The notes: generated from the letters alone by a model not told the origin. Counted from the stretch's first letter, positions 52,351-61,193 are shown. The stretch is DNA of 64,000 nucleotides from Eubacteriaceae bacterium (GCA_017405085.1 JAFRBB010000026.1:1-64000), one strand, 5' to 3'. Numbers and translations: made by a program.

Positions 52351-53547
52351 TCAAGCATTTTGATACAGCGCGGCGATGCGCGCCATGGCTTCACGGATAG
52401 TTTCAAACTCGCCGAAGACGGTGAAGCGGACATAACCTTTTCCAGATTTGCCAAAGCCGCTGCCGGGAGTGCAGATGAGGCCCGCGCCGGTGAGCAGTTC
52501 ATCGAAAAAGGCCCAGTCATCACCGTCTGGAACCGCGAGCCAAATATAGGGCGAGTCAACACCGCCGAAGACGTCAAAGCCCGCTGCGCTGAGCTTTTCC
52601 CGCATAGTGCGGGCGTTTTCTTTGTAAGCGGCGATTTGTTTTTTGATGCCCGCTTGACCTTCGGGGGTGAACACCGCTGCCGCTGCCCGTTGAATGGGAT
52701 AGGCCACGCCGTTCATTTTGGTGGTCTGTCTGCGGGACCACAGGGCATTTAAGGATTTGCCGTCCCGCTCCAAATCCTTGGGAATGACGGTGTAGGCGCA
52801 GCGCATACCGGTGAAGCCCGCGGTTTTGCTTAAACTTTTGAATTCGATGGCGCAGGTGCGGGCCCCGGGAATTTCAAAAATGCTATGGACGACGCCGGGC
52901 GTTTCAACAAAGGCTTCATAGGCCGCGTCGTATAAGATCACCGCGCCGGTCTCGTTGGCGTAATCGACCCATTCGGTGAGTTGGGCTTTGGTGATGCCGA
53001 CGCCGATGGGATTGTTGGGAAAGCAAAGATAAATGAGATCGACGGGACGATCGGGGAGTTCCGGAACGAAGCTGTTATCCGCCGTTGCGGGAAGATAGAC
53101 AAAATCTTTTGTGTTTTTCGCGCGGCCGCTCATGATGTTGGTGTCGACATAGACGGGATAGACCGGATCGCAGACGGCCACAATGTTGTCCAGGTCGAAG
53201 ATATCCCCGATGGCCCCGGTATCGCTTTTGGCGCCATCACTAATAAAGATTTCATCTGCGGAAATGTCCAAATCCCGATAGTCGGTTGCCGCGATGGCCT
53301 CCCGGAGGAAGGGATAACCCGATTCCGGGGCGTATCCGTGAAAAGTCTCGGTCCGGGACATATCGTCGGCGGCAGCTTTGAGGGCGTCTATGACCTCGGG
53401 AATGAGGGGACCCGCCACATCGCCGACACCGAGGGAGATCACATTGATCTCAGGGTGTTTGGATTTGAATTGGGAGACTTTACGGGCAATGTCCGTAAAG
53501 AGGTAGTTTTGGGGGAGGTTGTTGAAATTGGGGTTGATGTGTGCCAT
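52351..53547 (-). CDS. dapL: LL-diaminopimelate aminotransferase
   Basis: This 398-residue PLP enzyme is a type I aminotransferase converting tetrahydrodipicolinate to LL-diaminopimelate in the lysine and cell-wall pathway. Markers are the start (NYLFTDIARKVSQF), CFPNNPIGVG, the PLP lysine in FKSLSKTAGFTGMRCAY and C-terminal YVRFTVFGE. Start follows GAAAGGAATACC. dapF is 148 bp upstream on the same strand, so the two work in sequence. Confidence 0.93.
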   Translation of the reverse strand: MAHINPNFNNLPQNYLFTDIARKVSQFKSKHPEINVISLGVGDVAGPLIPEVIDALKAAADDMSRTETFHGYAPESGYPFLREAIAATDYRDLDISADEIFISDGAKSDTGAIGDIFDLDNIVAVCDPVYPVYVDTNIMSGRAKNTKDFVYLPATADNSFVPELPDRPVDLIYLCFPNNPIGVGITKAQLTEWVDYANETGAVILYDAAYEAFVETPGVVHSIFEIPGARTCAIEFKSLSKTAGFTGMRCAYTVIPKDLERDGKSLNALWSRRQTTKMNGVAYPIQRAAAAVFTPEGQAGIKKQIAAYKENARTMREKLSAAGFDVFGGVDSPYIWLAVPDGDDWAFFDELLTGAGLICTPGSGFGKSGKGYVRFTVFGEFETIREAMARIAALYQNA

Positions 53548-53695
53548 GGTATTCCTTTCTCACATAGATTTAAGGCGGTTCGTCATACTTTTATTTGTTG
53601 TTGTGGTGAATATTATAATATTTGCGCCGAGAAATATATTGTCATGCCAGTCGGCGGATTGTCAGTCACTGACTTAAGTCGGATGTTTTTAACTT

Positions 53696-54556
53696 TTAAA
53701 CAGACTGTGCGCCAAAACGGCCGATGGCGATGGTTCCGGTAAAGACTTCATCGGCCGGACCTGTCATATAGACATGATTGTCCGATTCGCGCCACTCGAT
53801 GGCAAGATCCCCTCCGAGAAGATGCACGGTGACATTTCGCGCGGTGAGACCGTTTAAGACACAGGCGACCACCGAGGCGCAGGCGCCGGTGCCGCAGGCT
53901 TTGGTTTCGCCGCTTCCCCGTTCCCACACACGCATGTTGATCTGACCATCGTCCACCACATGAATCCATTCGGTGTTGACGCCTTCGGGAAAGCAGTCAT
54001 GATTTTCGAAAGACGGGCCGATATCAGAAAGGTTCAAGCCGTCCAAATCGGGGACAAAACACACGCAATGGGGATTGCCCATGGACACACAGGTGACACG
54101 GCTAAGCGCGCCGCCGACAGAAATGGGCTTGTGAATTACTTGTTCGTCGTCAAAGCGCGCCGGAATGTCTCGGGGATTTAAAATCGGCTCTCCCATATCG
54201 ACGGTGACGGTTTGAACACGGTCGTCCTCGTCTGTTGTTACGGTGACGGTTTTAATACCGCTTTGGGTATCGATGGTTATGGTTTTTTTGTGAGCAATGC
54301 CATGATCATAGGCGTATTTGGCCACGCAGCGGATGCCGTTGCCGCACATTTTTGCCCTGGAGCCGTCGGCGTTATAGATGTCCATTTCACAATCGGCCCG
54401 GGATGAGGGCTTGATTAAAATGATGCCGTCGCCGCCGATGCCTTTATGTCTATCAGATAAAATCGGACTGAGGGTTTCGGGATGGTCCACGTTCTCGGTA
54501 AAGCAATCGATGTAGACATAGTCGTTGCCGATGCCGTGCATTTTGGTGAAGTTCAT
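53696..54556 (-). CDS. dapF: Diaminopimelate epimerase
   Basis: The start at 54556 (MNFTKMHGIGNDYVYID) follows TAAGGAGAGACGC on the minus strand; an upstream 19-codon extension is not family-like. The 286-residue enzyme interconverts LL- and meso-diaminopimelate. The catalytic cysteines lie in MCGNGIRC and KACGTGACAS. Its leader has a promoter and terminator that suggest regulated elongation. Confidence 0.95.
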   Translation of the reverse strand: MNFTKMHGIGNDYVYIDCFTENVDHPETLSPILSDRHKGIGGDGIILIKPSSRADCEMDIYNADGSRAKMCGNGIRCVAKYAYDHGIAHKKTITIDTQSGIKTVTVTTDEDDRVQTVTVDMGEPILNPRDIPARFDDEQVIHKPISVGGALSRVTCVSMGNPHCVCFVPDLDGLNLSDIGPSFENHDCFPEGVNTEWIHVVDDGQINMRVWERGSGETKACGTGACASVVACVLNGLTARNVTVHLLGGDLAIEWRESDNHVYMTGPADEVFTGTIAIGRFGAQSV

Positions 54557-54595
54557 GCGTCTCTCCTTATTTAACATTTCTCCTTGAACTGCAAC

Positions 54596-54634
54596 AAAAA
54601 AGGGCAAAGTCATCCTATGAGGACGTCTTTGCCC
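54596..54634 (-). terminator. Leader terminator of dapF overlapping a hexaloop hairpin
   Basis: On the minus strand, arms GGGCAAAG and CTTTGCCC (54627-54634 and 54602-54609) plus six Ts form a terminator. The upstream part can instead fold as GGGC-AAAGAC-GTCC (54621-54634), a 4-bp stem with a 6-nt loop of ANTAR-target type (A at 1, G at 4). The two forms exclude each other. Confidence 0.5.
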
Positions 54635-54654
54635 GAAATTGTCATTAACAGTTA

Positions 54655-54684
54655 TATTGTATACAATAACCAGAGTTGCGTCAA
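54655..54684 (-). promoter_or_regulatory. dapF promoter with a 14-bp palindrome
   Basis: On the minus strand, TTGACG (54679-54684), 17 bp, TACAAT (54656-54661). TATTGTATACAATA (54655-54668), a perfect palindrome, covers the -10 box. Related palindromes occur at the amtB and glnN promoters. Confidence 0.6.
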
Positions 54685-54848
54685 GGGGTGTTAGAATTTT
54701 AAAAGAGTAATTTTTTTATTTTGTTGTCTATATGTTAATTTAAACTTGTTGTGACGGTCTGATCAAAAGGAAAATTCAATCAGAAGCAAAGAGCCAATCA
54801 AAAAAAGATTCTATCGACAATCATGTCCATAGAATCTTTGATGGCATT

Positions 54849-56633
54849 TTATTCAACATCGCGAAGAGCTGCGGGGCCTTCCTCGCCGGTGCGAATTTTG
54901 ATGACATTGGTCATCGGATAAACGAATATTTTTCCATCACCGATATGTCCGGTATAGAGCGCGCGTTTGGCGGCTTCAACCACTTCATCCACCGGAATTT
55001 TACTGACGACGACCTCCACCTTGATTTTCGGAAGCAATGTCACATCCATTTCGATACCGCGATAGCGCTCACCGGCACCTTTTTGAACGCCACATCCCAT
55101 CACCTGGGTGACGGTCATACCCGTTACGCCGATTTTGTTCATGGCTTTTTTCAGGGCATCATATCGGGAAAGCTTGGCGATAATCACAACCTTATGAATG
55201 TTGCTTTGGAAAGCTTTGGGCAATGATTGATCAACTACCGGCACAGCCGCGTCTTTCAGGGTTTGGGACGCGTTGTCGTATTGATCCGTTCCGAGATCGG
55301 TGTTTTCATTGACACTCATGACGGAATCGGTGATATCCATTAAACTAAAGCCCGCATAAGCGGAAGACAAACCGTGTTCCGTTATGTCCAAGCCCATGAT
55401 TTCTTCTTCCTCCGAAGCGCGAAGACCAATTGTTTTTTTGATGAGGAAAAATGCAATTGTCATGGTGACGGCGGTCCAGAGGGCCGTTGCGCCCATACCG
55501 ATAAACTGAATGCCGAGCAATTTAAATCCACCGCCGTAAAACAGGCCTGTCATGGTGTTTCCCGCAGCATCGGCAATGGCATATCCCGGCGCACTACCGG
55601 TTGCGAACAGACCGACAGCGATGGTTCCCCAAATACCGTTAAGACAATGTACGGCAACGGCACCGACGGGGTCGTCCACATGGATGATATGATCCAAAAA
55701 CCATACGCCGAAGACGACGAGAAGGCCGGCAACGAATCCGATGGCGCAGGCGCCAAATGCGTCTGTCACATCGCAAGGAGCTGTGATGGCAACAAGACCG
55801 GCCAAGGAAGCGTTTAGGCACATAGAAACATCGGGCTTTCCGAATTTAATCCATGTAAAAATCATACACACCACGGTCGCGACAGCGGGCGCGATTGTCG
55901 TTGTTAAAAAGATGCTTCCGAGTTGTTCGACGCTGGTGGCTGCAGCACCGTTAAAGCCGTACCAACCGAGCCACAAAATGAACACGCCGAGGGCCCCGAT
56001 GGGAATATTATGTCCCGGAAAGGCGTTGATCTTTGTGACGTTGTTATTCGCGTCACGGACAAATTTTCCGATACGCGGACCGAGAATTGCCGCGCCGATC
56101 AAGGCACTGATGCCACCGACCATGTGAATGCAGTTGGATCCGGCAAAATCGTGAAACCCGATTGCCGCGAGCCAACCGCCACCCCATGTCCAGTGGGCTT
56201 CGATGGGGTAGATCACAGCGGAAATGATGACTGAATAAACACAATAAGATAAGAATTTGGTTCGCTCTGCCATGGCACCGGAAACAATAGTTGCCGTTGT
56301 CGCACAGAAGACCAGATTGAATACGAAAGATGACCAATCAAAATTGGCATAATTGGTAAAAATTGATAAATTGGGAAGGCCAATGAGCCCAAACATGGCG
56401 TCTTCGCCCAAAAGCAATCCAAAACCGATAAGGATAAACACAATGGTTCCGAGGCAAAAATCCATCAGATTTTTCATGATGATATTGCCGGCATTCTTTG
56501 CCCGTGTAAACCCGGCTTCAACCATCGCAAAACCGGCCTGCATCCAAAAGACAAGGGCGGCTGCGGCGAGAAACCATACACCGAAAATCTCGCCGTTGAG
56601 TGTTTCAAACATGATTGCGTCCAACTTAAACAT
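54849..56633 (-). CDS. amtB: Ammonium transporter fused to a PII (GlnK) domain
   Basis: This 594-residue fusion has an Amt channel (about 1-420, 11 helices) with the pore histidines in FAGSNCIHMVGG and VGAVAVHCLNG. A linker to about 480 and a complete C-terminal PII domain (about 480-594) follow. The PII part has IAKLSRYDALKKAMN, a T-loop with GERYRG, and YTGHIGDGKIFVYP. AmtB and GlnK are normally separate, with GlnK gating the channel in response to 2-oxoglutarate and ATP. Here the regulator is covalent. The start is uncertain: the ribosome site AAGGAGGA nearly touches ATG 56633, and a TTG 9 bases downstream would be better spaced. Confidence 0.92.
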   Translation of the reverse strand: MFKLDAIMFETLNGEIFGVWFLAAAALVFWMQAGFAMVEAGFTRAKNAGNIIMKNLMDFCLGTIVFILIGFGLLLGEDAMFGLIGLPNLSIFTNYANFDWSSFVFNLVFCATTATIVSGAMAERTKFLSYCVYSVIISAVIYPIEAHWTWGGGWLAAIGFHDFAGSNCIHMVGGISALIGAAILGPRIGKFVRDANNNVTKINAFPGHNIPIGALGVFILWLGWYGFNGAAATSVEQLGSIFLTTTIAPAVATVVCMIFTWIKFGKPDVSMCLNASLAGLVAITAPCDVTDAFGACAIGFVAGLLVVFGVWFLDHIIHVDDPVGAVAVHCLNGIWGTIAVGLFATGSAPGYAIADAAGNTMTGLFYGGGFKLLGIQFIGMGATALWTAVTMTIAFFLIKKTIGLRASEEEEIMGLDITEHGLSSAYAGFSLMDITDSVMSVNENTDLGTDQYDNASQTLKDAAVPVVDQSLPKAFQSNIHKVVIIAKLSRYDALKKAMNKIGVTGMTVTQVMGCGVQKGAGERYRGIEMDVTLLPKIKVEVVVSKIPVDEVVEAAKRALYTGHIGDGKIFVYPMTNVIKIRTGEEGPAALRDVE

Positions 56634-56802
56634 TCCTCCTTATAAAAGGGCATCTTCATTGCGAATTTTAAAAGCTTTATTCAAATATGCCCGTTGATAA
56701 AACCCAATATGCCTATACTATTTAATCCAGTAAGGCAAATCGGATACCTTTGGTTTGGGGTGTTTTGTTTTCCGCGGAATAAAACAATAAGACCTGTATA
56801 TA

Positions 56803-56844
56803 CAAAAAAGGCGCTTTCCCGAGAAGGAAGAACGCCTTTGTCTG
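56803..56844 (-). terminator. Leader terminator of amtB overlapping a hexaloop hairpin
   Basis: On the minus strand, arms AAAGGCG (56833-56839) and CGCCTTT (56807-56813), then Ts, form a terminator. The upstream arm can pair differently as CAGAC-AAAGGC-GTTCT (56829-56844), an imperfect stem with a bulge and a 6-nt loop with A1 and G4. It lies at the 5' end of the transcript. Confidence 0.45.
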
Positions 56845-56849
56845 AAAAT

Positions 56850-56879
56850 ATTGTATACACGATATCGCCGCTTTGTCAA
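56850..56879 (-). promoter_or_regulatory. amtB promoter with TGTATACA palindrome
   Basis: On the minus strand TTGACA (56874-56879) and TATACA (56852-56857) are separated by 16 bp. GTGTATACAAT overlaps the -10, resembling the palindromes at dapF and glnN. Transcription would begin near 56845. Confidence 0.6.
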
Positions 56880-56890
56880 TTCTTTTTTTT

Positions 56891-56930
56891 ATGCAATGCT
56901 TTTCTAATTTTTGCAATGCTTTTCTAATTT
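56891..56930. repeat. Two tandem 20-bp direct repeats upstream of the amtB promoter
   Basis: WTGCAATGCTTTTCTAATTT (W is A or T) is present twice head to tail, at 56891-56910 and 56911-56930. On the minus strand the pair ends 12 bp before the amtB -35 box. Two helical turns per unit would place two bound regulators on the same DNA face. No other copy was noticed in the window. Confidence 0.7.
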
Positions 56931-56956
56931 TGCTGTTCGTTTCCGACGGTTTTTTC

Positions 56957-57038
56957 TTGACAAAAGGGATTTTTCTTGATTATGATAAAAATAAGCAACG
57001 GCGCTAAAGGCTTGCCTTCAGTCTGTCCGTTGTTTTTT
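56957..57038 (+). promoter_or_regulatory. purF promoter and leader terminator
   Basis: TTGACA (56957-56962), 18 bp, TATGAT (56981-56986). A terminator-like hairpin follows at once (CAACGG 56996-57001, CCGTTG 57027-57032, then six Ts), upstream of purF. It suggests attenuation. No PurBox pair or purine riboswitch motif was seen, and the hairpin does not give the hexaloop found at amtB and glnN. Confidence 0.55.
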
Positions 57039-57071
57039 ATTTTTTGAGCATATGATGAAGGAGTGATATGA

Positions 57072-58472
57072 ATGCTACATGAAGAATGCGGCGTGTTTGG
57101 GATTTTTTCACCGATTCCGGACAATCTGGCCGTAACGGTGTATGATGGGCTTTCGGCGTTGCAGCACAGGGGTCAGGAGGCGGCGGGGATTGCCGTTAAT
57201 CAAGATCGTCAAATCAGCTTTGAGAAGGGCTGCGGTTTGGTTTCCGAGGTTTTTGGAAAAGACAGATTAAAACGGCTACCCGATGGGAAAATCGCTGTCG
57301 GGCATGTACGCTACGCCACAACGGGGGAAACCTCGGAGATCAATGCCCAACCCCTTGTCATCAAGCATGTGAAGGGGAAGCTGGCCCTTTGCCACAACGG
57401 CAATCTGGTCAACGGAGCTTCCCTTCGCAAGGCGCTTGAGCTTGAAGGCAATATTTTTCACACGACCAGCGACACAGAAGTCATTGCCTATCTGATGACG
57501 AAGCATCGCTTGAAGACGCCTTCGATTGAAAAGGCATTGATTGAAACGATGGCGGAACTCAAAGGAGCCTATTCTCTCGTGATGATGTCGCCGGCCAAGC
57601 TTTTGGCCTGCAGAGATCCCCTTGGGATCAGACCCCTTTGCTACGGGGTGACCCCGGAAGGTAAAACGGTTTTCGCGTCGGAAAGCTGCGCTTTGGATGC
57701 CATCGGCGCCCGTTTTGTTCGGGATGTAGCACCCGGCGAGGTCATCGTTGTTGATGAAAAGGGCTTAAGATCCTTTAGAAATCATTGCGATACAAAGCCG
57801 AAAGCCCTTTGTGTTTTTGAGCTGATTTATTTCGCGAGGTCGGATTCCATCATTGAGAAGGTGTCAATCCAAGAGGCAAGAAAGCAGGCTGGGCGGTATT
57901 TGGCAAAGGCACATCCCGCTGATGCCGATTTGGTCATCGGCGTGCCGGATTCGGGTTTGGACGCGGCGATGGGATTTTCTGAGGTATCTAAAATTCCTTT
58001 CGGTACAGGGCTCATCAAAAATAAATACATTGGCAGAACCTTTATCGAAGGCGGACAGCGGCGCAGAGAAAATCTGCTCAGACTCAAACTGGGGGTCGTT
58101 AAAAGCGCCGTGGCCGGCAAGCGCGTTGTGATGATTGATGATTCCATTGTGCGGGGGACGACCATGCGGCGCATTGTCGCTTTGGTACGGGATGCCGGAG
58201 CGTCAGCTGTGCATGTGCGGGTATCGGCGCCGCCCTTTTTAAATCCTTGCTATTACGGAACCGATGTGCCTTCCCGGGATAAGCTCATTGCCTGCGGGCA
58301 CCGCATTGATGAAATTCGCGCGCACATCGGCGCGGACTCACTTGGCTTTTTATCCGTTGACGAGGTGTTAAGACTTTATCCCGAAAAAGAACCTTCCGAG
58401 TTTTGCGCCGCTTGTTTTGACGGAAGATATGCAGCGGGCGCACCGGCGGATTTTTTTGAAATCCGATCGTAA
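57072..58472 (+). CDS. purF: Amidophosphoribosyltransferase
   Basis: This 466-residue enzyme uses glutamine to convert PRPP to phosphoribosylamine, the first step of purine synthesis. Cys6 (EECGVFG) becomes the N-terminal nucleophile after removal of a 5-residue propeptide. The PRPP loop VVMIDDSIVRGTT is present. Cysteines in NPCYYGTD and EFCAACFDG mark the 4Fe-4S type found in Firmicutes. GAAGGAGTGATATGA precedes the start. It is a glutamine-consuming gene placed between amtB and glnN. Confidence 0.96.
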   Translation: MLHEECGVFGIFSPIPDNLAVTVYDGLSALQHRGQEAAGIAVNQDRQISFEKGCGLVSEVFGKDRLKRLPDGKIAVGHVRYATTGETSEINAQPLVIKHVKGKLALCHNGNLVNGASLRKALELEGNIFHTTSDTEVIAYLMTKHRLKTPSIEKALIETMAELKGAYSLVMMSPAKLLACRDPLGIRPLCYGVTPEGKTVFASESCALDAIGARFVRDVAPGEVIVVDEKGLRSFRNHCDTKPKALCVFELIYFARSDSIIEKVSIQEARKQAGRYLAKAHPADADLVIGVPDSGLDAAMGFSEVSKIPFGTGLIKNKYIGRTFIEGGQRRRENLLRLKLGVVKSAVAGKRVVMIDDSIVRGTTMRRIVALVRDAGASAVHVRVSAPPFLNPCYYGTDVPSRDKLIACGHRIDEIRAHIGADSLGFLSVDEVLRLYPEKEPSEFCAACFDGRYAAGAPADFFEIRS

Positions 58473-58842
58473 AGGCAATTTGGTCTTGGCTCCGACGAGA
58501 CGATGGTGTCCGCGATGCAAGTCGGAAAAGCCTTGGTTATTCGGTCGGGGATAGAAGCGGCCGACGGTTTGCTGCCGATCTAAAATATCATCAGAGCAAA
58601 AGGAGCCTGGGACTTTGGGATGGGGATGGGGCTAATGTTGGAGGATACCGCCGCTTTTGATGGACGGGAAAGCTTTAGCCTTTTGATAAAGATTGCGGGA
58701 AGATAAAAACCTCTTTACCAAAGCTATCTTCCGCAAAAACATATTTGTTTATCGGCAAATTAAGCAGAAGAAGCGGACTCATCTATCGGCAGGATTTTGC
58801 TGCGCTTTTTAAATTTGAAAAAGTTTAACACAAAAACCGGGC
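58473..58842. other. Non-coding gap between purF and glnN
   Basis: This 370-bp stretch has short open frames (for example GAWDFGMGMGLMLEDTAAF in the 58600-58705 region) without starts or ribosome sites. They may be relics of a gene or chance. No terminator with a T run was seen after purF. Confidence 0.4.
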
Positions 58843-58882
58843 TTGACAAATAAAAAGCACTCTGTTAGGATATTGTATACAA
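58843..58882 (+). promoter_or_regulatory. glnN promoter with TTGTATACAA palindrome at the start site
   Basis: TTGACA (58843-58848), 17 bp, TAGGAT with an upstream TGn (58866-58871). The palindrome TTGTATACAA (58873-58882) lies over the likely start point near 58878, a position for a repressor. Confidence 0.6.
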
Positions 58883-58924
58883 GCAAAGGCGCTTGGGAAC
58901 CATTGGTTTCCGGCGCCTTTTTTT
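58880..58924 (+). terminator. Leader terminator of glnN overlapping a hexaloop hairpin
   Basis: Arms AAAGGCGC (58885-58892) and GCGCCTTT (58913-58920) plus Ts form a terminator. The first arm can instead sit in CAAGC-AAAGGC-GCTTG (58880-58895), a perfect 5-bp stem with a hexaloop with A1 and G4. The two folds are mutually exclusive, as expected for antitermination. Confidence 0.6.
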
Positions 58925-58946
58925 AATGAAAAAAGGAGGACAACCC

Positions 58947-61055
58947 ATGAAAAAAGGACAAACGGTTGCCGATCTTTACGGCAGTCTCGTTTTTAACGAA
59001 AAGGTGATGCAAGAGCGATTGCCGAAAGATGTTTATAAAGCTGTGCACGAAACGGCGGTCACCGGCTCCCATTTGAAACTGGACGTCGCCAATACGGTGG
59101 CGTCTGTCATGAAAGAATGGGCCATTGAACTCGGCGCGACGCATTTTACCCATTGGTTTCAGCCGATGACGGGCCTCACCGCGGAAAAGCATGACAGCTT
59201 TCTCTCGCCGGAGCCCGACGGCCGGATTCTGATGGAATTTTCCGGTAAAGAGCTTGTGAAGGGCGAGCCCGACGCGTCCAGCTTCCCTTCCGGCGGACTT
59301 CGCGCCACCTTTGAAGCCCGGGGATACACTGCGTGGGATCCTTCTTCGCCGGCGTTTATCAAAGACGGGACCCTTTATATCCCGACGGCCTTTATTTCCT
59401 ACGGCGGTGAGGCCCTTGATAAAAAGACGCCGCTTTTGCGTTCCATCGAAGCGCTCAACACGCAAGCGATGCGTATGCTTGCCCTGCTGGGGGACAGCGA
59501 AACCAGACACGTGAACACCACCATCGGTTCCGAGCAGGAATATTTTCTCATCGACAAAAGCTTGTATATGAAGCGAAAGGATTTGCTCCTTTGCGGCCGA
59601 ACCTTGATCGGCGCCCCGGCTCCCAAAGGTCAGGAAATGGAGGATCATTATTTCGGGGTTTTAAAACCGAAGGTTTCCGCCTTTATGCATGATTTGGATG
59701 AAGCCCTTTGGCAGTTGAGCGTTCCGGCCAAAACGAAACACAACGAAGTCGCTCCGGCTCAGCATGAGCTGGCGCCGGTTTTTGAAACGGCCAATATTGC
59801 CGTCGATCACAATCAACTGACCATGGAGATCATGAAAAAAGTGGCCGATCAGCACGGCTTTGCCTGTTTGCTTCACGAAAAGCCCTTTGAAGGGATCAAC
59901 GGCTCCGGCAAGCACAACAACTGGTCTGTGGTGACCGATCAAGGGAAGAACCTGCTAAATCCCGGCCGACACCCCGAGGATAATATCAAGTTTCTCGTTT
60001 TCCTGACGGCTGTGATTGCCGCGGTGGATGATTACGCCGATATTTTAAGGCTGTCCGTGGCCAGCGCGGGCAACGATCACCGCCTGGGCGCCAACGAAGC
60101 GCCGCCGGCTGTCATCTCGGTTTTCCTTGGAGACGAGCTTGCTCAAATTGTTCATTCTCTGGAAGCCGATGAGGCGTTTGAAGGGCACGGCAAATCGCAA
60201 ATGGCAGGGGGCGCGACGGTTCTCCCCCACATTACCAAGGACAACACCGACCGCAACCGGACATCACCTTTTGCCTTTACGGGCAATAAGTTTGAATTTC
60301 GGATGCCGGGGTCCTCGGTTTCCGTCGCCAATGCCAATATTGTGCTCAATACGGCCGTGGCGGAAATTTTAAAACAAATGTGCGACGCGTTGGAAGGGAT
60401 TCCCGAAGATGAACTAGAAAGCGCAGTTCACGATTTGACGCGAAAGACTTTAAGAGATCATCATCGTATTCTCTTTAACGGTGACGGTTATACCGATGAA
60501 TGGATCGAGGAAGCCGAACGCCGGGGCCTTGATAATTTAAAATCGCTGCCCGCCGCCATGCCCCGGTGGATTTCGGATAAATGCATTAATTTGTTCACTG
60601 CCCACCGGGTGCTCACCCGGGATGAAATTTTCTCACGTTATGAAATCCTTCTGGAAAACTACAATAAAGCCATTCATATCGAATCGCTGACGATGCAGGA
60701 AATGGTGCGGAAGGAATTTGATTACGGCATGATGCGTTATGTGAAGGATTTGACGAAGGAAACCCTTCAGAAAAAAGCGGTGCTCGGCGATGATGTATTT
60801 ATGCCGGAAGCCAAGACGATTGCCCGTTTAAATGAGGATGCCGCCAAGATCGCAGAAAAACTGGAAAAACTTGACGCCGATACCAAAACCGCCGAGGGCA
60901 TTGAGGACGCTCAGGCCTGCGCCGATTTTTATGAAAAAACGGTTCTTTCGGATATGGACGCGCTCAGGCAGGTCGTCGACGCGGCGGAAATGCTTATTCC
61001 CGATCAATACCTGCCGTATCCGACCTACGGTGATATGCTGTTCTCGCTCAGATAA
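58947..61055 (+). CDS. glnN: Glutamine synthetase type III (GlnN)
   Basis: I start at ATG 58947 because AAAAGGAGGA directly precedes it. The 702-residue enzyme makes glutamine from glutamate, ammonia and ATP and is of the large type III class. Key regions include GSEQEYFLID, KHNEVAPAQHELAPVFE, NGSGKHNNWS and FTGNKFEFRMPGSS. All usual GS catalytic motifs are present, in contrast to the gene at 61408. It probably is the main glutamine synthetase. Its leader terminator suggests control by antitermination. Confidence 0.95.
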   Translation: MKKGQTVADLYGSLVFNEKVMQERLPKDVYKAVHETAVTGSHLKLDVANTVASVMKEWAIELGATHFTHWFQPMTGLTAEKHDSFLSPEPDGRILMEFSGKELVKGEPDASSFPSGGLRATFEARGYTAWDPSSPAFIKDGTLYIPTAFISYGGEALDKKTPLLRSIEALNTQAMRMLALLGDSETRHVNTTIGSEQEYFLIDKSLYMKRKDLLLCGRTLIGAPAPKGQEMEDHYFGVLKPKVSAFMHDLDEALWQLSVPAKTKHNEVAPAQHELAPVFETANIAVDHNQLTMEIMKKVADQHGFACLLHEKPFEGINGSGKHNNWSVVTDQGKNLLNPGRHPEDNIKFLVFLTAVIAAVDDYADILRLSVASAGNDHRLGANEAPPAVISVFLGDELAQIVHSLEADEAFEGHGKSQMAGGATVLPHITKDNTDRNRTSPFAFTGNKFEFRMPGSSVSVANANIVLNTAVAEILKQMCDALEGIPEDELESAVHDLTRKTLRDHHRILFNGDGYTDEWIEEAERRGLDNLKSLPAAMPRWISDKCINLFTAHRVLTRDEIFSRYEILLENYNKAIHIESLTMQEMVRKEFDYGMMRYVKDLTKETLQKKAVLGDDVFMPEAKTIARLNEDAAKIAEKLEKLDADTKTAEGIEDAQACADFYEKTVLSDMDALRQVVDAAEMLIPDQYLPYPTYGDMLFSLR

Positions 61056-61193
61056 TCGCCAGACGGTTAAATGGTAAATGAAAAATTAATCTATGATTTC
61101 TGCAAAAGTAAGGCACGCAGTCGGAATCTATCATGACGAGTTGACGTATAAATGCAAGACGGCATGATCAGATTTTCGAATATGCGCCGTGCC

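Noticed and set aside
57001-57020. AAAGGC in the purF leader as another ANTAR-type hexaloop
   Set aside because: The flanking bases (GCT and TTG) do not pair, so no closed hexaloop forms.
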